Of a stretch of DNA of 5,828 nt, positions 5,470 through 5,828 are shown piece by piece. The stretch's first letter is position 1, and every line of letters begins with the position of its first letter. The notes under the pieces are model-generated. The model was not told where the DNA came from. It searched no databases and saw only the letters and a program-made list of their open reading frames with translations. Position numbers and translations under genes: made by a program. The stretch is from Candidatus Hydrothermarchaeota archaeon (GTDB taxonomy: Archaea > Hydrothermarchaeota > Hydrothermarchaeia > Hydrothermarchaeales > WAQR01): positions 1 to 5,828 of the forward strand of contig WAQR01000273.1 of assembly GCA_015520145.1 (NCBI GenBank). Reading direction: 5' to 3'.

Positions 5470-5601
5470 ATGGAAGAACTGCGCAATAAACGAATAAGCA
5501 GGAAAAGAGCACCTGGTGAAAGACCATATGCCGTGATAACTGTGATACCCGTGATAAAAAACGTATTCAAGATGATGAGCAAAATGAGGGGATATTTGTA
5601 A
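5470..5601 (+). pseudogene. Transposase C-terminal remnant (IS5/IS4-type DDE)
   Basis: A 43-codon frame from ATG 5470 to TAA. The segment LRNKRISRKRAPGERPYAVI followed by KNVFK resembles the C-terminal region of archaeal IS5/IS4-type DDE transposases, where an arginine-rich stretch leads to the last catalytic glutamate (here E17 in PGERPYAV) and a helix ending in F-K. The motif is interrupted by TVIPVI, produced by three 9-bp GTGATA units. After KNVFK the sequence diverges (MMSKMRGYL) and stops, and the same frame is closed by TAG at 5455. The catalytic D-D part is missing, so it cannot be active. Recognition is by motif memory; moderate confidence. Confidence 0.55.
5533..5559 (+). repeat. 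Three 9-bp GTGATA units in the transposase remnant
   Basis: GTGATAACT, GTGATACCC and GTGATAAAA follow one another. The first six bases are identical and the last three vary. They expand an expected AVIKNVF into AVITVIPVIKNVF. Confidence 0.6.
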
Positions 5602-5648
5602 TCTCACTGTTGTATCTGACAAAAGTATCTAACAAAAAATGTTGTCAA

Positions 5649-5660
5649 TCAAAATCCTCC
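5649..5660 (-). repeat. Right inverted end of the IS remnant
   Basis: TCAAAATCCTCC, the inverted partner of 5325-5336. Its outermost base is the last base of the stop codon of the minus-strand gene that follows. Confidence 0.6.
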
Positions 5661-5828
5661 TAAAAACCACCCTGAAATGAACCATGTCTCACCTCAATTT
5701 GAGCATATCTCCACGATTTTCTGAAATGGTCGATGGCCTTTGCATACCTTCCGTCAGCGATTGCAGAATATGCCTTATCGATCTCCTTTTCTGCCAGGTC
5801 AATCCTGCGTTTGGCATTTCCTGGGTCT
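5660..5828 (-). CDS. C-terminal part of a helical-repeat protein (partial, runs off the window)
   Basis: Only the last 55 codons are in the window. They read NAKRRIDLAEKEIDKAYSAI, then ADGRYAKAIDHFRKSWRYAQ and a tail VRHGSFQGGF. This is an amphipathic two-helix unit of TPR-like character (DGRYAKAIDHFRKSW) typical of the C-terminal ends of large archaeal surface or secreted proteins in methanogens and ANME. No signal or catalytic motif can be judged from the fragment. The TAG stop at 5660-5662 sits on the edge of the IS remnant: its G is the first base of the inverted end. The insertion may therefore have replaced the original C-terminus. The reading frame is confident, the function unknown. 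Confidence 0.65.
   Translation of the reverse strand, partial: DPGNAKRRIDLAEKEIDKAYSAIADGRYAKAIDHFRKSWRYAQIEVRHGSFQGGF

Larger units (their letters stand above)
5325..5660. mobile_element. Decayed miniature insertion sequence with 12-bp inverted ends
   Basis: GGAGGATTTTGA at 5325-5336 is repeated inverted as TCAAAATCCTCC at 5649-5660. Allowing one mismatch the match extends outward by TTTT to 5320 and 5665. Between them lies a short reading frame (5470-5601) like the C-terminus of an IS5/IS4-type transposase. At about 336 bp the element is too short to encode a transposase, so it is an internally deleted remnant. No convincing target-site duplication is visible. It fills most of the otherwise gene-free space between the ferritin-like gene and the last gene. 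Confidence 0.55.

Noticed and set aside
1..5828. tRNA or rRNA genes
   Set aside because: No cloverleaf motif such as the GTTCGAATC arm with a matching acceptor stem, and no rRNA core sequence was recognised by eye.

Overview
The window looks like a chromosomal piece of a methanogen- or ANME-type archaeon of the Methanosarcinales/Methanomicrobia group (Halobacteriota). The support is an archaeal translation factor aIF2-beta with a fused C-terminal TRAM domain, a MoeA fused to a periplasmic-binding-protein-like domain, TATA-box promoters at or near leaderless spacing, and GGTGAT/GGAG ribosome-binding sites. The lineage is inferred from protein types only; no taxonomic marker was compared.

Layout. 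Positions 5-1294 (minus strand) carry two small toxin-antitoxin modules in tandem. The first is a toxin-first pair, a DUF4258 protein followed by a zinc-finger/AbrB fusion. The second is a classic vapBC pair of AbrB-type antitoxin and PIN-domain ribonuclease. Positions 1295-1445 hold nothing recognisable. Positions 1446-1903 (plus strand) are a broken gene in three frames; its rejoined second half looks like an archaeal acylphosphatase-like protein. It converges on the aIF2-beta gene (1915-2541, minus). A 120-bp divergent promoter region (2542-2661) separates aIF2-beta from the large moeA-PBP gene (2662-4677, plus) and carries a 12-bp direct repeat just upstream of the moeA TATA box. Convergent with moeA is a rubrerythrin/ferritin-like diiron protein (4701-5252, minus). 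Positions 5253-5659 have no intact gene. They contain the ferritin promoter area and a decayed insertion sequence (about 5325-5660) with 12-bp inverted ends, a short transposase remnant and a 15-bp tandem duplication. The window closes with the C-terminal 55 codons of a helical protein on the minus strand, whose stop codon lies at the edge of the insertion-sequence remnant.

How the parts relate. Two genes have firm cellular roles: aIF2-beta (initiator tRNA delivery) and MoeA (metal insertion into molybdopterin). They are divergently transcribed and probably independent apart from their shared promoter region. The ferritin-like gene probably acts in oxidative or iron stress. The toxin-antitoxin pairs, the decayed gene and the insertion-sequence remnant mark both flanks as accessory, turnover-prone DNA. 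Several short tandem duplications of 9 or 15 bp (in moeA, the ferritin gene, the transposase remnant and the intergenic DNA) suggest recurrent replication slippage. I saw no clear evidence of a wholly new multi-gene system. The most distinctive items are the zinc-finger/AbrB antitoxin fusion, the MoeA-PBP fusion with its repeat-bearing promoter, and the miniature insertion-sequence remnant.
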